Below are positions 34,901 through 47,769 of a stretch of 64,000 nt of DNA, piece after piece. The notes below the pieces were generated by a model. It did no database searches. It had not been told where the DNA came from and worked only from the letters and a program-made list of their open reading frames with translations. The translations under genes were made by a program, and so were the position numbers. Source of the stretch: Symbiodinium natans (taxonomy: Eukaryota > Sar > Dinophyceae > Suessiales > Symbiodiniaceae). The stretch covers positions 352,501 to 416,500 of the forward strand of contig CAJNDS010002370.1 of the NCBI GenBank assembly GCA_905221605.1, read 5' to 3'. Numbering within the stretch: position 1 is the stretch's first letter; each line of letters begins with the position of its first letter.

Positions 34901-35730
34901 TGGCTTGCAGGAACATAAGTCGCCCACAGCCAGCCACGGCTCGGATCAGGCGACATGTCAGGTAGCGAGCCAACCTCGGCCCCAACTCTCGCAATCATTA
35001 AATACCTCGCGAGCACGCCGGAGCATTTGAGGCCAAGGGCTCAACTCATTTGCAGCAGAATAAACTCACGCGCAGCCGCATACACGCGGGTTGATGCCTC
35101 TTAGCATCGCGCGCGCGCGCGTGGGGGGCGGTCGGGTGCCCGGAGCCTGTCTTGTCTCATGGCCACCTCTCTCCTTTTCTGATATTTGCTGATGCTGATG
35201 CGCACCGATGCATCTTGACGAGGGTTGCAAAGGGGGCTTGCCTCCCCACAGCGCCGGCTCTAGCTCTGACACAGGCCCAGACTCCTTTCACGGTTGCCCG
35301 CAAGTCCTTGGAGGTGGTTGCTACGGTTTGATTTTGGATTCTGGAAATCCTGACCATGTGGCACCACATGGTGCCTTCTCGAGGATAGATTGAGCTAGAA
35401 GCCCTGCTGTAGTGTACCGTAGTTTGTCCTGGTTCTCGCTCATCATTCTCCTGAATCAGCCGTGCGTTGCAGTGCCGTGCTGTGTCTTTGTGTGCTGGTC
35501 ACCAACCGAGAAACTTAGTGATACTCACATCAGTGATACTCACATCGGCAATCCTCGACACAGGGAAGTGCTGTCCGCGTTTGCGTGATCTGTGCCGAGG
35601 CAAGGACATCGAGGCGGACAGCGACGCCACAGTCGAACAAGCCATGAGCACACTGCAGTTTTGCCTGGAGACGCCCGGTGGCAAGAGAAGGTTAGCAGGA
35701 ACTGAAACCGTCATGAAATCATTTGCAGCT

Positions 35731-35797
<67 letters not shown>

Positions 35798-37290
35798 GAA
35801 ATGCATTTGTCCAACAGCACCCTTCTCCATATTTAACCGCTGCGCCAAGGAAGTATGGGCCACAAACCGCACAGAAGTTCCTCAAGGACATCATAGCCAC
35901 CGCCAGAGACCAGGTGTGCCGCACAAAGACGACATGCGGGTCGGAGTTCTGTGCTGCAGCCGCTCGCTTGCAACCTGAGCAGCAAACTACAGAAAACGGT
36001 AGTAAGACGTTCCGCATACTCATGGACCCATCCTCTCGTAGTTGGCAGAGTATCGAGGTCACCAAAGCTTTGCAGATTGCCATGAAAGATGTCCCCGCCG
36101 GCTTGCATCCCCATTGGTTATCAAAGGATGCCGCTCGCTTTGGCAGAGTGATCATGTGTAATCCAAACTGCTGCGCACAGGGCTTGGGGACAGTTCGACT
36201 CCATGTCAGCCGACGTGATGACACGTGACAGACAGTGAAGGCCGTAGTCCGCGTAATTGTGGGCGACAGTGTTTCTCGCATGCGTGCGTCTATGACAATT
36301 GAAAAGACGAAGTCCGACAGCCAAAATCAGCGGCCATACTAACTTACACTCATTTTCAGCTTCTCTGAGTTCTTGCAGCTCCACTGTCATGGCTCGATCT
36401 TGTGGGGGCCCCCTTGCCCGAGCTTTTTCCATGCCCGTGTTTCATACTTTTCCCTTTCAGGTGCCGGGGTGAGTGCGGCCAGCGGCCAGAGCAAACATAC
36501 AGCGCGCCCTCGCACGCACAGCAAAGAGAAGTGCCAAGTTGATTCTGCTCGAAGGCGAACATTTGAGTGAGCGGCCCGGGCCTGCAGAATGTAAATGCAG
36601 AATGGCAATCGGAGTCAATCAAAAAAGAGAACTCGAATGCACCACATGGGATTGCTAATTTCAAACTTCGAACTCGGGAGGGAGACAATGAAGAGCTCCC
36701 TGGCAATCCTAACAGAATGCGCGGGCATTATGCAAGGTCAGTCGCTGCTCTTAACCGTACACGCGCGATCCGACGTCCACCAACCACATCCCCCCACCGT
36801 GTCCAGATGAGGTATCTCCGGAATTGAAGGAGATTGCAGAGGATGCTTCCCGAGGCCATCGTACAGTAGATTCTTGCGGGGCTTTTGGAGCACATGGAAT
36901 GTGTCAGGCCGCATGTCTTTGGCTTCTGACGGTGCTCGTCAGCTTCTGCTTGCCATGGCCCGGGCACACCGAGTGGCGAGACTGCTTAAAATCGGGAGGC
37001 AGCTGCTGCAGTTCATTCACAAAACGCCCCACATGACCCCCAGCCATTACCATCCTAGCTCGACCGCATCCGAGGTGATGTTTGAGTGCACATGGCGGCC
37101 AATCATGGATGCATTTCTTGTACCACCCAAGCCTGAAAGTACCGAAAGCGCCTTCGGCGTCGATGCACTGTCCTTCCTGGTGGACCTCCTTCTGATGAGG
37201 CCCAAGGCGCGGCAACACAAGTCGCAAAAGTCGCCCCCTTTTTTCGTATTTGTTGATACCACACTCAATTCTCATGCTTGTGTTTAGAAG
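31922..37290 (+). CDS. MMS19: MMS19-like HEAT-repeat protein of cytosolic Fe-S assembly (multi-exon)
   Basis: MMS19 hands Fe-S clusters to DNA-repair and replication enzymes with the CIA targeting complex. The firmest exons are 34126 to about 34160 (EERDPRNLLVSF, matching the family's EKDPRNLLVAF), about 34262-34347 (TLFETLSSYFPIT) and 34472-34538 (FEPPKGDKIGITGEDLRQ). Together they reproduce the characteristic CYFPIxFxPPxxDxxGIxxEDL block. Upstream helical exons fit the N-terminal HEAT region: about 31922-32030 (AIDQYVDADLITDELKEA), 32122-32262, 33139-33235 (SICKETFASFFSSKLSDW), about 33660-33720 (LALYLARSIFKEVEAPHR) and 33955-34051. Downstream helical exons lie near 35560-35690, 35836-35915, 36020-36140 and 36890-37215; the last could belong to a neighbouring gene. 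The intron 34348-34471 has a GC donor. The start, end and several joins are not fixed. Confidence 0.7.
32637..32668 (+). repeat. TTTG/CTTG tetranucleotide repeat
   Basis: TTTGTTTGTTTGTTTGCTTG-type run, between helical exons. Confidence 0.85.
35725..35797 (+). repeat. (GCA)n trinucleotide repeat
   Basis: About 22 uninterrupted GCA triplets after GCAGCTGCA. In frame with the exon before it this would be poly-Ala, in another frame poly-Gln. It follows the HEAT exon ending near 35690 and I read it as intronic, though a coding homopolymer cannot be excluded. Confidence 0.9.
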
Positions 37291-38000
37291 CCGGGGTGCT
37301 GGCGAGATGCGGAAGACTTTGAACCCAAGAATCAGCTCGGCCCAATGTGCACATGCACAGCACTTGGTGACGACCTGTGTGCTGAAATGTTTGAAATGTC
37401 AAACTGGTCTGTAGTATGCGGGAACCAAACGAGTGCAACACCTGTTCTGACAATGGTTTTTGAACGGCAATGTAGAAAAGCTTTGGCATCACGTGCCTTT
37501 GGGGGCTGGCATTGCACGTGTGATGACTCGTTCATCAAAGTCTCAACGGCCGCTCTACACAAAAGCCTCCTCTCTTCGTGACCATTTTGTTTATCCAGTT
37601 TAGCGCGATCGGGCCCCTCTTTGTCTTACTGTTTTCAGTTTGATGTTGCGAGCCCCCCGAGCAATTAGAAGTAACAGGGTTCGTATAAATTTGTGATAAG
37701 CCTGTATTCAATTAGTTCACCTGAAGGCTCAGCACATCTCAGGACCAAGTTTCAAAACGCCGTGTGCAGAAAAAGCACTTCCTCTGTTTCAGTGGCCCGG
37801 GTGCCGGTGGCGGGGGAGGAGGGCACTCAAATTGCTGGCTTTGCGGAGCCGACTGAAACGACGGATTTGTAAATCCAGGCGCGGGAAGCCATGTGGCGGT
37901 GGTTGGCTCCAAGAGGGTGGAAACATTGAGGCTCAATGTATCGACCTTCGTCACCCTTCCAGCCTGCCAAGTGGCAATAGGAGCTCGAGAACACAGGACT
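37291..38000. other. No firm exon
   Basis: Open stretches in three phases without motifs. It may be the boundary between the MMS19-like gene and the next helical-repeat gene. Confidence 0.3.
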
Positions 38001-38059
38001 GCGGTGCGGGCCATTGTTCCTTTCTCAGTGCATCTTTCACGGCGCTGCATTTTGTCAGG

Positions 38060-38455
38060 GCAGCCTCTCGCCTAAGCAGCTGCAGCCAGCGCTGGCTGGA
38101 TCCCTCGCGAGCCTTCTCTCCATACACCCGTACAGAGAAGCTGGTGACGACGAGATGCAAAGCGAAAGACCAAAGATGTTCTGCAAGGCGGTGGAGCTGG
38201 TTGGGCGTTTCGGCTAATCACCTCAGGAAGTTGCAGTCACAAGTGGCCCACCATACCACCACTCCGATGGACAGTGCTGGGGGACATTCTGTGCACATTG
38301 CGGAGCTAATGAAACTAAGGCACCTGTCCCTTGGCGTGGGCGATGGCAACTCAAAAGAAGCATTTATGGCTCTGAGGGATGCGCTGCTTGGTGGTGGGTC
38401 GAATGGTGACGGAGGAAGCGCCTTAGCGAGAGTATGCGACCGTTGGTTGTATCGT
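38060..38455 (+). CDS. Helical exon(s) of unknown gene
   Basis: Two blocks read as soluble helical protein: LASLLSIHPYREAGDDEM and KMFCKAVELVGRFG (about 38100-38215), then HSVHIAELMKLRHLSLGVGD and KEAFMALRDALLGGG (about 38285-38400). They could be late MMS19-like exons or early exons of the next gene. No family is assigned. Confidence 0.35.
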
Positions 38456-40379
38456 TAAGAACTGTAGCATCTGCTCTAAGGTCACGCTGCCTGGGCACAG
38501 ACATGGTATGCAGAGTTGCCGTATTCCAAGTTGCTGCGTAATTAGCCTCCTGGCTGGGTGCCGCTGTTGCCATGTGATGTTGGCTGCGAGATAAGATAAG
38601 GTCGGTGAAACCAGCCACCGACAAGTGCGTGGCATCGTTGGTAGATGTCGTGCTTCAGCTGCATGTATCAAATGCGAGGGGGTGTAAATGTACTACGACG
38701 GTGAAAACAGACATACTCAGCAATTTACAATGTAGCGTGCTTCCTTGGCCTTTTAGCATATCGCTCCAACGCAGGATCTTCACCACCTACAGTTTACACA
38801 TCGTTGAAGCAGATCCGCACTTGTGTAGATTGGCACTTGTGGACGCCGCAACTGCGGTTCGGCGTGTTCAACCTAGGACCTAAACTCTTGTTTTCGCATG
38901 TCGTTGTGGCGCCTCAGCTAGGAGTGGCTGCGGGGATGCTTGGCGCTGTAGTCTTTTGCATGGGTCGACCCTTGATGTCGGGGCGATATTGAAGTGTTCT
39001 GCAGCATTGCAGCAACTCCAAATGTCAATGTTCAGGCCTATTAGCCAAGACGCCCGGAACCGAGCAACCCAACCATTGCTGAGCCCGGCACCTCTACGAC
39101 ACTCTCATGTCCCCCAACGCAAACCGTAGCACCAAAAGCATGACACGCTTCAATCTGGGACGATGCCTCAGTCTGACGCCCCTGCCCTCTTTCAAAGCTG
39201 AGTCCACACTGGCCAGTTGTTCCATGTCCCCGTGCAATCCAGGGACAATGCGAAGGGAGCAGGTTTCTTTTGTGGCTTTGGCGGCTGCTGCACTCCCTGT
39301 TCTCGATCCGACCCTTCCCACAGTCCAGCCTCAGCCAAATGCATGGCACCGGCGTGGCAGCTGAGGTATGCAAACTTGTCGCCAGCCAGCCAGGCAGAGC
39401 AACTGAATTTGCCAAATCGCTGCAGAATGTTACGCTGAATGCGTCACCGCGCCTTGGCTCAACCTGCCGGTCGTCGGATGGAGACCATGACACATACTCA
39501 AGCGAGAAAAACAAGGACAGTGGAACAGTTCCGCTGGGCCGTGAATTAAAGCCCTTCCCGAAGTGTGTCTTTGCTAAGACCCTTGCATGGCCATGGAAAA
39601 ATCAAGCAAGGGCCATGCAGGAAACCGGAGCACGAAGAGCAGGAGTCGTCCTCGATTTGTCCCGGGCAGTTCAATGTTTCTAAACGTCGCTGGTTGCTGA
39701 GGTGGCTCCCATATGTGCTTCCGAAGCTGCTGGCCTACACAGCAATGAGCCTGGCAAAAGCCAAGCAAGCTCAGCCGGACCAGCACGAAGGACATCGTGA
39801 TGCCAGTTTGGCTTGCTGCCGTTGAGGGGGATCATCAGGGCCGATTTGGGTAAAAATGCTTTCCGGTCTCCTGCATGCCTTTTCCCTGCCCCTCAAACAA
39901 CGCACGACAAGCCACAACACTGCCACTCCAGCCTTATGGCCTTGGCGGGCCTCGGGCAAAGGTTCCGGAGCCCTGAACACCCTGATCGGGCCAATTGCCC
40001 TGTTGAAAACCATTGACACCATGCTTGTCTCACAATACTTGTAAGATCTTGTAAGCTTGTAGGTTTCCAGACCTTTCGGTTCTCCAAATGCAGCGCCGAC
40101 CGCTGCAAAGATATGTTTATGCGTGTGAATTGCAAAGGAGCAGAAGACCTCAGCAGCAAGTTGCTGCAGCGACGCTTTGGCTGTGGGCAAGTAGCATAAC
40201 AACAATGCGACCAGTCCAAAGCGTCATGACCTGAGGCTTTTTGCTTTCGCCTTTGATCACTGCACCGAGGTGCAGCCACAATCTTCAAGCAGCATGGAAG
40301 CGGGCACTTCGAGGAGCGAATTGCAAGTTATGTGAGACCCCGTCTCCTCTCTGATTCGCCTTCTTTTGCAAGTGCTGGC

Positions 40380-43228
40380 AGGTCTTGGGAGCTTTTGCTG
40401 ATGCGCTCGAGGCGCCGGGCGACTGCAGCTGGGTTTCGGAGCAGCTCGCGAAAGCTCTTGCGCCTTGCACGCGCTATCATACAGCACGAGTGTTGAGTGC
40501 CAATGTCTGCGAAAGCAAGAAGAAAGATAAGAAAGTCCACGACATGTCAAGTCCACGACATGTCAGCCTGAGGGATTGCCAGACACCATCCCAGAGCTCG
40601 TGGAGGGTTTGTCGACGGATCTGGAGGGAGGCATCCTGACATCCCATCAAGCTTTGGTGCTGCTCCGCTGGGCGTTCTGTTTATCCGCGTTGTGTTGTTG
40701 TCTACGCATGATCCGCATAAATTGATCATCTTTTGCCGTCCTGGCAAAGGAAGCTTGCCTTCTGTTGACACCGTCCTGCGGCGTGCGGAGGTGCGCAGGA
40801 CCTGAAGTTCCTGATTGGGTTCGGCAAATTGGGTTTGAAGAGATCTTTAGACTTTAGACTGTAGACATCAAGCAAGGGCGCCGCCGGGAGAGCAAGGCCT
40901 GGACAGGTCATCTGGTTTGAACACGCTATTCTGAGGCTTCTCGGCGCTTCATGCGCGTGCTCTGCCGCCACTTGCCTGAGCAGCAGGCTCGGTGCACATG
41001 GCGGAGGGCGGCTGTCCCGGAGATACTGTGGAGCTCAGTGGAACTCAGATCGATCTTGTCCAGGCTACGGCTGTGCAACGTCGTCTGCTGGAGTCGGTGG
41101 CGCTGAGCTCGTACAACGTGCTGGCCAACTGCACGGCGCCGCTTGTCGGATTCCGGGTACGTGATGTCTCTAAAAATGGAGATTTAGTAAATGTATTTTC
41201 ATACTTTTCTCAACATGCTGCGACTGGGCCGGCATGAGTCGGCTAGCAGTTCCAACCCCTCTTGCCTTTGCACAGACTGGACCTCAGACCTGTGCCGGGT
41301 AGCCGTCTTCCAAGAGACCACACAGCACACATTGGCATACATTCGGCCAATGCCCTGAAAGTTGATTTTTGAGGTTACTGCCCGGTGTGCTGCCTCAAGC
41401 TGCGGGGCATAGCTGGAGTTTTTGTCGCAAGACGATGCCTGCAGTCGCCTGGCACATCTAGACTGGAAGTTATTCGCGTGAGTCTTGCCTTGGTACATGC
41501 CGCGCTGCTGGGCCCTGCTGGGTGCTCGGGAATGTGAAACCATATGAACCCCTCCCCCCGTTCAGCTTCGGCACCGGACCCAGTACGGCGGCGGATTTCT
41601 AGCACGATGAGGAGACGTTGAGCTCGCTGCCACAAGCCGTCGCGCACGTTCGAAGCATGCGCAGCATTGGCTGAGGTGTGCCGCCTGGCTTCTGGGGCTG
41701 ACCCAGACCTTGTCAACTCGCCAGGTGCAGAGGCCCTTGCCCTGCAGGCCGGACTGCAACTTGTCCTGCAAATTCCTTCTCGCATTGAATGTCAGAATTG
41801 GCTGTATGTTCGCTGTGGCAAACAGTGCAACTTGGCACCGTGGACGCCAACTACCGTCCTGATTGTGAGATGGCGAGGCCCTGGAGTCCTTGGTCGAGTC
41901 CTGCCCAGACGATGAGGCTAACAGCGGGGCATCCCTGAACACTGACAAGTATTTGCTGTGACTACAGTGGCCGAGCAAAGGACACCTGAAGTTATGATGC
42001 AACATTAACCACTTTGTCTGCTGCGTGGGTACCTCAGGTGACGGCACTGCTGCAGAAGCCTGTCAGCAAAATGTTTCAGCAAAGAGCTTTACAGTACACC
42101 GCTTGACTTGAGCGGTGGGGCACAGCTCCAAGATCACTGCCTTTCTGGCTACGGACAGCTGACAAACCCGAGTCTGCGAGAGAGTGAGAGAGAGTAGGGA
42201 ATGAGCCAAGTTGCAGGCTGCGGAAGGGTTTGCTGCGCACAGAGGATCTGCAACTTCATGTCTTCCAGACGTTCAGCAGACCCTGCAGCTGAGGAACTTC
42301 CGGGAAACTTTCGGGCAATTGCTGAGAGGCCCGGGCATGCCTCGGCCAAACTTCCTTGGCTTACAACTTGGGCCCAAATTGAATTGCCCACTTCGGCGCG
42401 CACTGGTGAAGGGTGCTAGATGCTGCTCGCACTGCTAGCGACCCCTAGTGACTCTCGTGCTGGTTCTGGTTAAAGGGCGTTGAAGCATGTTTGCGCTTAC
42501 TAACAATTGCTTGCGTACGGAAACTCTTCCGGGGCTCTGGGCACAGAAGCGTGCGGAAGGGTTTGCGGAAGCATGCCGAGGCTCCCGCGGAAGCGATGAC
42601 ACAAGCAATCATGGTTTTGAGTATGTTTGAGTATCTGCGATGGGTTTGGGAAGTCGGAGTTTCGAGTTGATCGTCTGCAAGCCAGGATTCGAGGTCTTCC
42701 ATCCGGCTTGAAGCGAACTCGGCGAAACTGACATGGGACCATGGCAGGCCAGAGCTCGGGGAGTGATCGTGCCAGCCGGGGTGCGGCAACGTGCTGGGCC
42801 TCTGCCACGGCGGCCTTCGCCTTGGACACCATTCTCAGGACATTTGTCAAAGAATTGCACAGTATTTTGGAGTTTTTCCCACACTGCACTGGGCTTTTCA
42901 AGGCACTGCTGCGACGGGGCAGTTGCTCCGAACAGGCAAGGCTTGTGAAGTTTCTTGTGGGTTGGCTTCGGCATGTTTTGGCAACCGCAGCCTGGCACAG
43001 GCTGGCAGCTTTCTCGAAGCCCTCCTGCAAGCCTTGGACGAGGAAGCCCCCGTAGGGCCGCACGTTCCGGCAGCTTTTCGGGTTTTGGCACCGGTGAAGG
43101 CTGGACTCTGCTTTCTAAATTGCTCTTGCTTTCGTGGCTCTGAAGGCAATGAAACTAGGGGCTGATCAGCCGATCAGAGCATTGCAAAGGTGGACCCGGC
43201 GAAACAAGCCAGAGTGTCTTGGACAAGA

Positions 43229-43272
<44 letters not shown>

Positions 43273-43840
43273 ATTCCCTTCGCAAACACACAGCGGCGCA
43301 GTGAATGGGCTTAGGCCACACTTCCACCCATCGCTTTGCAGCAGCCACTCTGATGACATAGCACATTCAGTGTTGGCGTTACTGGTTGCGCAGCCAATGG
43401 CTTCTTGTGTGACAGCAGGCTCTCACGAACAGTTCTGCCATCTTTGGTGAAAAGAGCAAAGGCCAGCAAGCAAGTTTGGGTTCCACAAAGTTGTCCACGA
43501 ATAGGCCCCACGTAACATTCGATAGACCTGCAATGGATGCTTGGGATCAGGAGCGGGCACTTCGGAGTCATGCAGAAGTATAGAGTCTGGTTACAGTCTG
43601 TCAAAAGCGTCACTTCCACAATGGGAATTGTAGGAGCTTTGTAGGAACGAAAGGAACTTAAGGCGCGTTGTTCGGGCTGGGGAAGGCCCTGGGCGGTGCT
43701 GCCTGGGCCCGGCGGGCAGCTTTAGAGAGCGCTGTGGCTTTGCTGGCGGCGCTGTCTGTGGAGGCCAGGGGCAAAGCAGGGGTAAAGTGCCAAGTAGAGG
43801 TTTTTTCAAGTTTGCTGCGGTACAGCGCATCGCAGTTGCA
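40380..43840 (+). CDS. Helical-repeat protein, possibly GCN1-like N-terminal region (multi-exon)
   Basis: Exon-sized helical blocks: FADALEAPGDCSWVSEQLAK (about 40385-40470), PDTIPELVEGLSTDLEGGIL and SHQALVLLRWAFC (about 40580-40680), IDLVQATAVQRRLLESVAL (about 41050-41110), AEVCRLASGADPDLVNSPGA (about 41667-41740), VTALLQKPVSKMFQQRAL (about 42040-42090), FVKELHSILEFFPHCTGLF and ARLVKFLVGWLRHVL (about 42840-42990), LFGLGKALGGAAWARRAALE (about 43665-43730). The run of a leucine-rich block, an LLRW helix and a Q-x-x-LLE helix resembles the N-terminal part of GCN1, the HEAT-repeat partner that activates the eIF2alpha kinase GCN2. That is inference from pattern; any large HEAT protein could look like this. 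Splice joins were not solved. Confidence 0.4.
43230..43271 (+). repeat. (GA)n microsatellite
   Basis: About 20 GA units. Confidence 0.95.
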
Positions 43841-43889
43841 AGGTTGCTTGTGGCGACTGCAGCAGCTTTGGCTAAAATGGCGTTAAAAT

Positions 43890-45010
43890 GATTGCTGCGG
43901 CTGCTCAGACAGGCTTCACAGTCATGTCAAGCATAGGTCGAGCATATTCTTGAGCTTGCATTTTCCCTGCATCCAAGGTGACGAAGTACGGTGGTGTCCA
44001 GGACTCAGTCGAAAGATGCAGGCAGACTGTAAGAGCCAGCCACAACCCTTCCCAAAGGCAAGTTCAAGCTGGCACCAAACAGAATCTGGTGCCCGCTGAT
44101 GGAAGAACCTTCTGTGGTGGTAGTTCATGTACTCAGGCACGCTGACTGGGCTTAAGCGCTTGAAAGAAAGCGCGCCAGCTGCAAATGCTGAGCAGGCAGG
44201 CTGCTGCTTCAAGTCATGATGTCGTATGGCCAAGGGAGTAAAGGGTGGGAGAGAAGTGGTTTGGAAGTCTTTCTTGCTCCTTGCTTTGACTTTGCAGCAT
44301 GTGGAGGTGCGCCACTCAAACGGACAGCATGTCCAAAGCCCAAAACACAGCCTGAATAGCCGCAATTCAACCTTGCTCAGCCTTTACACATCGCTGGAGT
44401 GAGTGGGTCCTGCTGCAGCCCTTAGCTAGCAACTGCGGTGTTGTTTTAAAGTCTGCCCGGCCTTTCACAAGCCGCAATGTGCTGCACGGTATCCTGAGCT
44501 TCCCAACAACTGCAAATCTTGTCTTCTGCCAACGTCTGAGCCTCCTAAAAAGCTCTGTACGCTGCAAAAATGCGGCGGCAGCAACTAAAAAAAACAGATC
44601 CAAAACCTAGTCTTGCAACGCAGTCATGTAGTCTTCCAGCCCAGGGCGGCATCTTCGCGGTGCAGGTCCTGTCTCTCGGCAGAATAAACTTGAACGTCAC
44701 AAAGCATGTCCAGGATGCTCCAGGCCGGCTACTGTAGCAGCTTGACACACCGAGGCAGCTCCTGGTGCGCGCCATCCAGCAGAAAGAATCCTGGGTTGAG
44801 GACGAGCTTCACTCCATAGTAGGGGGCCAAAGCCAGTGCAGTCACCCGCTTGTGCATAGTGTACACACGCACAAAGTGTGGAGGGGCAAAGGGCGAATTT
44901 TGAAGCCTGAATCTGAGGTCGGTCCGCTGTGCGAGCTCTGCGGCGCCCACTGCAAACCATTGGCGACTTGACTTCGGAACCTGCCAACCGCGCGACGCAC
45001 TTTAGCCACC
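43890..45010. other. No firm exon
   Basis: Short frames on both strands. The minus-strand frame 43922-44365 has no domain and overlaps no splice-consistent neighbour. Confidence 0.3.
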
Positions 45011-45029
45011 TGTGGTGGTGCCTTCATCA

Positions 45030-47080
45030 TGGCAGGTGCGGCTCGGGTGCTTTCAGGTTCTTATGGCGTTGATCCAGCAGGCGGTGTGCAGTTGCAGCTG
45101 AAACGACATGCATTGTGAGCAGAATTGTTGTTTGTTGGGATGCAACAGGCTTTCGGCCACCTGTCTCCTTTCAAAAAGGAGATTCAGGCCTGGACCCGAG
45201 AACTGCAGGTGACTCTCTTCAGGCTGAACCCAGCAGCACCCAGCATTTGCGGGCAGGCTGGCTGCAAGAGGGGCGTGGAGGATCGATGCAGAGAGGTCAG
45301 ACTACTGGCTGTTGCAACGCTGAACACCTGGCACTGAAACTTGGCTACAATCAGATTGGAAAGCGCCTTTGCGCTTGATTTCTCAGCAGCTCGATGCAAG
45401 TCATGGCAGCAGTTTTCCAAAGCTTGCCCATAGAGACACTATACTAGAGTAGCGAATCCTGCATCCTGTCAAGTTCTCCAGCCCAACAAGCGCAGCAAGT
45501 TCGGTCAGGCATCGGGGCGCAGACCTGAAGACTCTCGTGCTAAATCGCACAAGACCCGCTGGAGAGAGTCAAAAAAGCTTCATTCTGATCCCGGAATCAG
45601 ACCAACACAGAGTCCCAAGCGTACACTCTTGCAAGCCACCGCAGATCGCAGATGGACCGCTGTTCCAAAAGCTCAGTGGCCAGCGCCTTACGGCACCACG
45701 GAGCAAAGACCTGAACTTGGTTTTTGATGGAAGGTTGGACTTCGGAGAAGGCGGTGGAGCTTACCCCACAAGGCAATTGAAATGCTTACACAAGAAGAGA
45801 GCGGAGCAAAGTTGAGCTAAGTGGAGGGGGGGAACGTCAGGAACTGCAGCCGTTGCCAATGCCTGGGCGAAGGACACATCCGTACTGCATTTGGCACGAC
45901 ATGCTAGATGGTGCATCACAATGAAGCAGCGAAGAGCTTCTCTCACAGTTTGCAGGTAGCATTTCGCGATGAAAACCTCTTCTCAGCGCTTGGCACTGCG
46001 ATCGGCCAGAAGCTGACCGCCTCCTTTCATCTCAGCCGTTCCACGGAGCATGAAATGATCTTTGTAGGGATAATGTGCCGCTTCATGTGCTAGATTCTAG
46101 ATAATTCTGCCCAGGTCGCAATCTAGCAAACTTCAAGGCCCAGCATGTTGCAAACCTGTTCGGCTCTCAATCATGTGGGGTGAACTGATAGACTGATGGA
46201 CTTGTTACCAGCTCAGGTTGAACGCCTACGCAAAACTGCAGCAGGGGGCTACAGTTTCCAGCAAATTCCCGCAGAGTCCACCAACGGCACTAACTGAGGC
46301 TGCAAGACGCAGAAGTGCTAGGACAGCTGGATTCACCGGCATGTACTCAACTCTCCCGTTGCGCAGAGAGTCATAGAGACCGAGCAAGCCTCAGCTGCAA
46401 CCCCGAGACCGGGCAACGCGAACGAACGAAAGCAAGATGACAGTAAGATGACAGAGCATGCCCTCAAGTTGTCAAGAGTGGACGAAATTGTCTGCAAGAC
46501 CTGAAAACAGTCCACGTGCACAGAGCCGATCTGGGAGATGGTACAAATAGCTGAGAGTTAGTGTAGTTTTTCGGCCCCCGAAGGAAGCTCAGCAGGCTAA
46601 GGAAGCTAGAAGAAGAAGAAGAGGGAGAGAGGAGCGGGGAGAAGGCGGAGAAGCCGAAAGATAGAACGAAAATCGAGAAACCAACACAGCGGGAACCAGA
46701 AAGGAACAAGGGAAGATGGCAGGCCCGGCAAATTCCAAGCCGAGCTCGGGATCTCGTTGCCATGGAGTTGCTTGGCAAGATATCAGGCAAGAAGAATCTC
46801 CGATGCATTCAGAGTTGGCCAAGTTGTGTTCAAGAGGGTGCTTGCAGCAACCCGGCAACGAAGGCTGTCCCAGTCGCTGCACGCTCTGGTTAAACTCGGG
46901 ATCGCCCGCCCTTCAGACTCCAGACAACTGTATATGCAGCGTGGCCCCAAGCCTTAACTCCATCCTTGTTCTCGAACCACCCGGGAAGCAACTGAGGCCT
47001 CCGAGCACAAGAAAGCCTTGTTCTGTTTGGCAGAGGCGTATCTTGCTGTGCTGAGCGCTGGCACACATCTTAAATGTCGT
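45030..47080 (+). CDS. Further helical exons, gene unassigned
   Basis: Blocks: GGAFIMAGAARVLSGSYGVD (from about 45015), PFKKEIQAWTRELQVTLFRL (about 45168-45230), VAFRDENLFSALGTAIGQKL (about 45956-46015), RISDAFRVGQVVFKRVLAAT, then SQSLHALVKLGIARPSDSRQ (about 46792-46930), and EASEHKKALFCLAEAYLAVL (about 46997-47060). The LVKLGIARPSD block recalls RAP/FASTK-type helical repeats, while the others would suit a HEAT protein. They may continue the gene upstream or form one or two separate genes. Same strand as all neighbours. Confidence 0.35.
46605..46700 (+). repeat. Purine-rich GAA/GAGA stretch
   Basis: Degenerate GAAGAAGAAGAGGGAGAGAGG-like sequence; the minus-strand Ser/Phe frame over it is spurious. 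Confidence 0.7.
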
Positions 47081-47517
47081 ACAGGCTGTAGAAGAACGAT
47101 CATCGGAGTTCCACAGCCGGCAGCTTGCGCTCGCCGCCAAGTTTGGTATGGTCCCAGAAGTCGAAGTACCACAAAGTGCCACGAAGTTGCTCTCTGAAGC
47201 TCAGGGTGACCATGCATGCATTCAGCATGCTTTCTGCCGGCCATGGGAAGATCTTCCAACACTTGGCGCCACAGGCGGCTGCATCTAATTGCTTTTTCGC
47301 TGTGTGGATGCTGCCGGGCTCTACGTAACAGGCCTGTCTCACTTGGTGATAGGTGCTGGCAACCTTGAACTTGGTATGCCACCAAGTCTGCACGCTTCAG
47401 AACGAAGCTGACCACCTTACAGCGGGCTCGCGCTCGAGAGTGAGTCAAGTTCGAGGCAGACGACCAAAGTGTCGCCATGCTGTTCTGCAGCCTGGCTAGC
47501 ATGCACAATCGTGCTTT

Positions 47518-47632
47518 TTCTCTCTCTCATCCCTCTCCCCCTCTCCCCATCTCCCGCTCCCTCTCTCTCTCTCTCACTCACTCACTCTCTCTCTCTCCCT
47601 CTCTCGCTCTCCTCTCTCTCTCGCTCGCTTTC
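47518..47632 (+). repeat. (CT)n with CCCTCTC/CACTCA variants
   Basis: Long pyrimidine microsatellite. Leu/Ser-rich frames crossing it (47469-47761) are artefacts. Confidence 0.95.
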
Positions 47633-47769
47633 TGTTGTGGTTCTTACAGTGCCCCTAAGGTGCATATGCTCGGTCTGGTCAAGTTCATGAGAAGGTACGC
47701 TGCAAACATAGACATGCAACCTCTCCCAGGATTGAAGCCCTTTTTGCTAAGGCCCATTTGAGCCTAACA

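Noticed and set aside
35499-36281. 260-codon minus-strand frame with a poly-Ala run
   Set aside because: It runs through the (GCA)n repeat and opposite helical + strand exons; no domain.
36874-37287. Sec7-type Arf exchange factor (HDS1-like MFECTWRPIMDAF)
   Set aside because: No Sec7 catalytic block was found upstream, and the nearby exons fit MMS19-like HEAT repeats better.
46954-47508. 184-codon minus-strand frame
   Set aside because: No motif, and the + strand at 46997-47060 carries a better helical exon.
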